Below are positions 61,308-64,000 of a stretch of DNA of 64,000 nucleotides, piece after piece. How positions within the stretch are numbered: the stretch's first letter is position 1; every line of letters begins with the position of its first letter. Position numbers and translations under genes: made by a program. Location: assembly GCA_022432975.1 (NCBI GenBank), contig CM039509.1:29017834-29081833 (forward strand), in the 5' to 3' direction. Under the pieces are notes generated by a model. The model saw only the letters and a list, made by a program, of their open reading frames with translations. It was not told the DNA's origin and searched no databases. The DNA is from Begonia masoniana (Eukaryota; Streptophyta; Magnoliopsida; Cucurbitales; Begoniaceae).

Positions 61308-62276
61308 AAATGTGTAGCATAGAATGCTCCGAGAAATCAAGGCTTCTCCGATCACCCGCCCAATCTGAATCTGTCAAAGTGGAAATTGACCAACCTTTGC
61401 GAGAGAATAATTTCCTAGTTGACAATGTCAAACTGGCTGCTTCATTTGGTCAACCTTAGAAAACTGCTTCGATTCATACAACGACAGTGATGGATCCAAA
61501 TGAAAAGGATTTACTGGGAAGATAAAAATCAAGGTTTGTTGAGTTAATCACCGGAGCTGAAGAAAGAAGCAGTTCGGCTGAGAGCAATAATGGAGGTTCT
61601 GGGTGTTTTGTTGAAACTTCAGACAGCTCGACTTGCTCTGAAACAAACTGAAGAAAACAAAATCAACTTCGCAAGGGCCATATCTGATCACCATTCACCG
61701 CTGTTTTCCACAAGCCATAAAATTTGATAGGCCTCACTCAACTGTAAATTATTGAATCTGAGCCCTCTTTCTCTCAATCAAGATCAAGTTTAAATTTTGG
61801 TCTCTCAACTGGATGAATGCAGACAAAATCGGTTATGTCTTTTCCTGCTTACCAAACTTCTCCAATAGACTTCTGTTTTGATCGCAACTTAGGAATGGAA
61901 AACAGACTTCTATTTGAAGATGATAATCGTAAACAGCCCAATATTTCTGGATTTTGAATTGTAATTGAATGGAATTGACTGCTGAAATTTTTACACCATC
62001 GGAAATCCGTGATCCTAAAATACAGCATGAACAAAAAACATTCTCTCTCCTTTCAAACCCATTTCCCATTTTTGTACCTCTGTACACTACTGAAATTATT
62101 ATCATTTGTACTTCATCCAAAGGACCACCACAGGAAAAAAAAAAAGAAGGTAAAATTGTGAACGAACTTAAGAAAAATGAAGAAAGAGTGAAGCTGAGGC
62201 TGATTTCTGGCATGTTTGTTAAGTTTCTCGTTATGGCGATTGCCACCCAGATGATTACTTGGCGCGGGTTGCGCCT
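61308..62276. other. Segment without recognised gene
   Basis: I see only short frames with no domain, including a 137-codon minus frame at 61833-62246 without recognisable features. It could be the 3' flank of the MYB-like gene on the minus strand. Confidence 0.4.
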
Positions 62277-62697
62277 TTACTCAATCCTGCTGATTCCTAT
62301 ACGTTTTACGACGGCGTTTCTGATTGCCTCATTCTGCAGGCAAAGACCCTTTTGCTCGTACCCAGACATGTAGTTTTTTACTTCCTTTCTGATCATCTCC
62401 TGCATCACAGCCAAAAACTCCGCGCTGAAGAACTGCCTCTCGTGCTCCATCCCGCTGAACTGGTTGCTTTGAGCTGTGCCTGGAGGATGCAATGCTGATG
62501 CCTACGGGAAAAAAGGCTTTCAATTCCTGTAGCTTGACTCCCTGGCTGGAGCTCCGAGCATGATTGGACGCAGATTCGTGATTCGAGAGTTCTGGCGGTT
62601 CAATTCCGGGCAAGGAAATGCTCAGTGATGTAGGAGGATCGGCGAAGGTAAGAGGTCTCAATCTGTTGATGACCGGACGGAGGAATCGTACAGGTTC
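62277..62697 (-). pseudogene. R2R3-MYB (MYB44/73 type) C-terminal fragment
   Basis: The minus strand encodes DPPTSLSISLPGIEPPELSN (near 62640), then after a one-base frame change LHPPGTAQSNQFSGMEHERQ, FFSAEFLAVMQEMIRKEVKN and an end at RIGISRIE with TAA 62277-62279. The PPTSLSxSLPG, VMQEMIRKEV.NYM and IG..RIE blocks are C-terminal marks of subgroup-22 MYB factors, nuclear regulators of stress responses. The R2R3 DNA-binding part would lie to the right but an LTR starts at 62698. The frame change near 62500 and the insertion indicate a broken gene. Identification rests on memory of this family. Confidence 0.65.
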
Positions 62698-62924
62698 TGT
62701 AACGTCCCTAAAACTGTACCCGTATTTCCCGTACTATTTTTTTTTTTTTTTTTTTTTTTTACTAAACTCTAGGCGGAACCTAAACCGAAATCGAAACCAT
62801 AATCGAAATAGGAATTGAAATCTAACTTTCAAATCATTTAAAACAATTAAATAAAACTATATTAAAACTAATTTGAATTAAAATAAAAGGGGAGGGCAGA
62901 ATTGACATTCTGCCCGAGAAAGAG

Positions 62925-63085
62925 AGCAGCGCCCGATCACTGGCGCGCGCGGCGCCCGATCGCTGGCAGCGATCGCGCGCGCAGCGCCCGATCGCGGGCA
63001 GCTATCTCGCGCGCAACGCCCGATCGCGGGCAGCTATCTCGCGCGCAGCGCCCGATCGCTGCCAGCTATCGCGGCCTTCACGCCC
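62925..63085. repeat. GC-rich palindromic repeats in the Tekay-related LTR
   Basis: GCGCCCGATCGCGGGCAGCT and CGCGCGCAGCGCCCGATCGC variants repeat four to five times with a step of about 33 bases. It occupies the place of the GCGATTATTCGC cluster of the Tekay LTR, keeping the GCGAT/ATCGC theme but with much higher GC. Confidence 0.8.
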
Positions 63086-63920
63086 GATCGCTGACCTTCG
63101 CTTCTCTGCTTCTTTCTCTCCATGCTTTCTATACTTATGCTCTCTGGAATCTCAAATTCCAGAGAGCAACACAATTCATCACAACTCTCTGGAATCGATT
63201 CCAGCGAGCAACCTCATCTGATTGATACCAAATTTTCATCAATAACCACAATGAACTCGACCCAAAATATATCCTACACTCAACCAACTTGCAGTGGACT
63301 TTGCGAAATCCAACTGCATGGATAGCTCTAAAAACTGAGCCTATCCGTAACCAATCAAAACATTTCTATAACGTTAAATAAAGCTTGAAACCAAAACGTT
63401 TTACCAATCAGTTTATAAAAACCTTAAAAACATCAGTAAGTAACCCTAACGTCTATCAGAACAATGCATCCTATAATTTCTATACAAATTAACCAATACA
63501 TCCCAAAATATCCCAAAAACCCTCAAAACTCTGTACATACTTCCCCACGGGTCAGGTTAGCCTCGACTGCGCCAGCACACCACCGCAGCCATCCTCTGTC
63601 AACTGAATCATGCCTCAGGAGGAGGAATCCCATCCCCACCTGGTTCCTCGATATCTAGATCACCTACACCATACAATACACTATGAGATGAAATCCCAGT
63701 AAGCTCTACGTAAATGCAATGCATGCTGTGCGTATGAGTTTGATAAACCATGCTTTATTTTATCTTACTATGCAATGCTCAATAGGTGTCACCGAGATCC
63801 TATCCCTCTAACCAGAGAGAGCTCATCCAGCGGGCGGACTACTCTTTCCGGCTAGAAGCGGGGGTGCACGCTTACAACAAGTACAGCCGTGCCTGAGCCC
63901 CACCTCGCGTGACCAATACA

Positions 63921-63990
63921 ATACGCCTTTCGGCCAATACGCCTTTCGGCCAATACTATGCTCAATACGCCTTTCGGCCAGTGCTATGCT
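63921..63990. repeat. Short tandem repeat ACGCCTTTCGGCCAATA
   Basis: ATACGCCTTTCGGCCA is repeated three times between 63920 and 63980 within the LTR. Confidence 0.85.
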
Positions 63991-64000
63991 TTACGTTATC

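Larger units (their letters stand above)
62698..64000 (-). mobile_element. LTR related to the Tekay-type LTR (runs off window)
   Basis: TGTAACGTCCCTAAAACTGT, a T24 run, an inverted-repeat cluster, CTGGAAT/ATTCCAG palindromes and the block CCACGGGTCAGGTTAGCCTC through CACTATGAGATG follow the same order as in 912-2400. Orientation is inferred from that alignment. The right end is outside the window, so solo LTR and full element cannot be distinguished. Confidence 0.85.

Overview
This is a transposable-element-rich stretch of a plant nuclear genome, very probably a eudicot. The evidence is the set of plant-specific repeats (Cassandra TRIM with 5S rRNA-like LTRs, Sireviruses with multiple purine tracts, a Tekay-type chromovirus, an Athila-type element with a tRNA-Asp primer site) and three plant host-gene remnants with plant-type introns or domains. 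Nothing prokaryotic is present and there is no operon logic.

Left half (1-23449): a tandem Cassandra array (about 286-911 and 23148-23449) was split by a minus-strand Tekay-type Ty3/gypsy element (912-23142, TSD AAAAC). The 5' LTR of that element was in turn split by a plus-strand Sirevirus (Sirevirus-1, 10538-21916, TSD again AAAAC). The Tekay polyprotein is one open frame broken only by nonsense codons. Sirevirus-1 carries gag, pol and a long extra 3' ORF.

Middle (23450-49825): a minus-strand copia integrase/RT remnant abuts a decayed RanBP2-type zinc-finger gene (about 24106-25869, plus strand). An Athila-type element (25904-49820, minus, TSD TTTAC) sits 34 bases downstream of its last visible exon. 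The Athila element lacks RT, RNase H and integrase. It was hit by another gypsy-type element now left as a solo LTR (31332-46542, TSD AAATA), which was hit by a second Sirevirus (Sirevirus-2, 31799-44445, TSD GTTTA). This gives a host gene > Athila > solo LTR > Sirevirus tower with target-site duplications supporting each of the three insertions.

Right part (49826-64000): a gypsy pol scrap, a GC-rich island, two intact CSTF64-like exons (52576-52938), a degenerate minisatellite, a 4.9-kb solo LTR (53301-58164) that holds about 52 copies of a 40-bp satellite, another gypsy integrase scrap, a Sirevirus-like 3' end with a perfect 499-bp tandem duplication, a short receptor-kinase-like scrap, and a MYB44-type gene fragment interrupted at 62697 by another LTR related to the Tekay LTR.

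Two things stand out. First, both Sireviruses share a large 3' ORF after pol, preceded by a conserved promoter-like module (CACGTG, the near-palindrome GGGCGATGCCC, a TTTAAA box) and by motifs resembling the LTR enhancer-like arrays; this is the best candidate here for an under-described gene-expression system. Second, five uninterrupted low-complexity runs (T509, T500, TC x468, TAAA x~250, a 25-mer x~113) lie inside retroelements. The four that can be compared with a sister LTR are short or degenerate there, and flanking unique sequence is lost or duplicated. They are either extraordinary expansions or assembly artefacts and must be checked against raw reads. All calls are by eye from the sequence; no database search was run.
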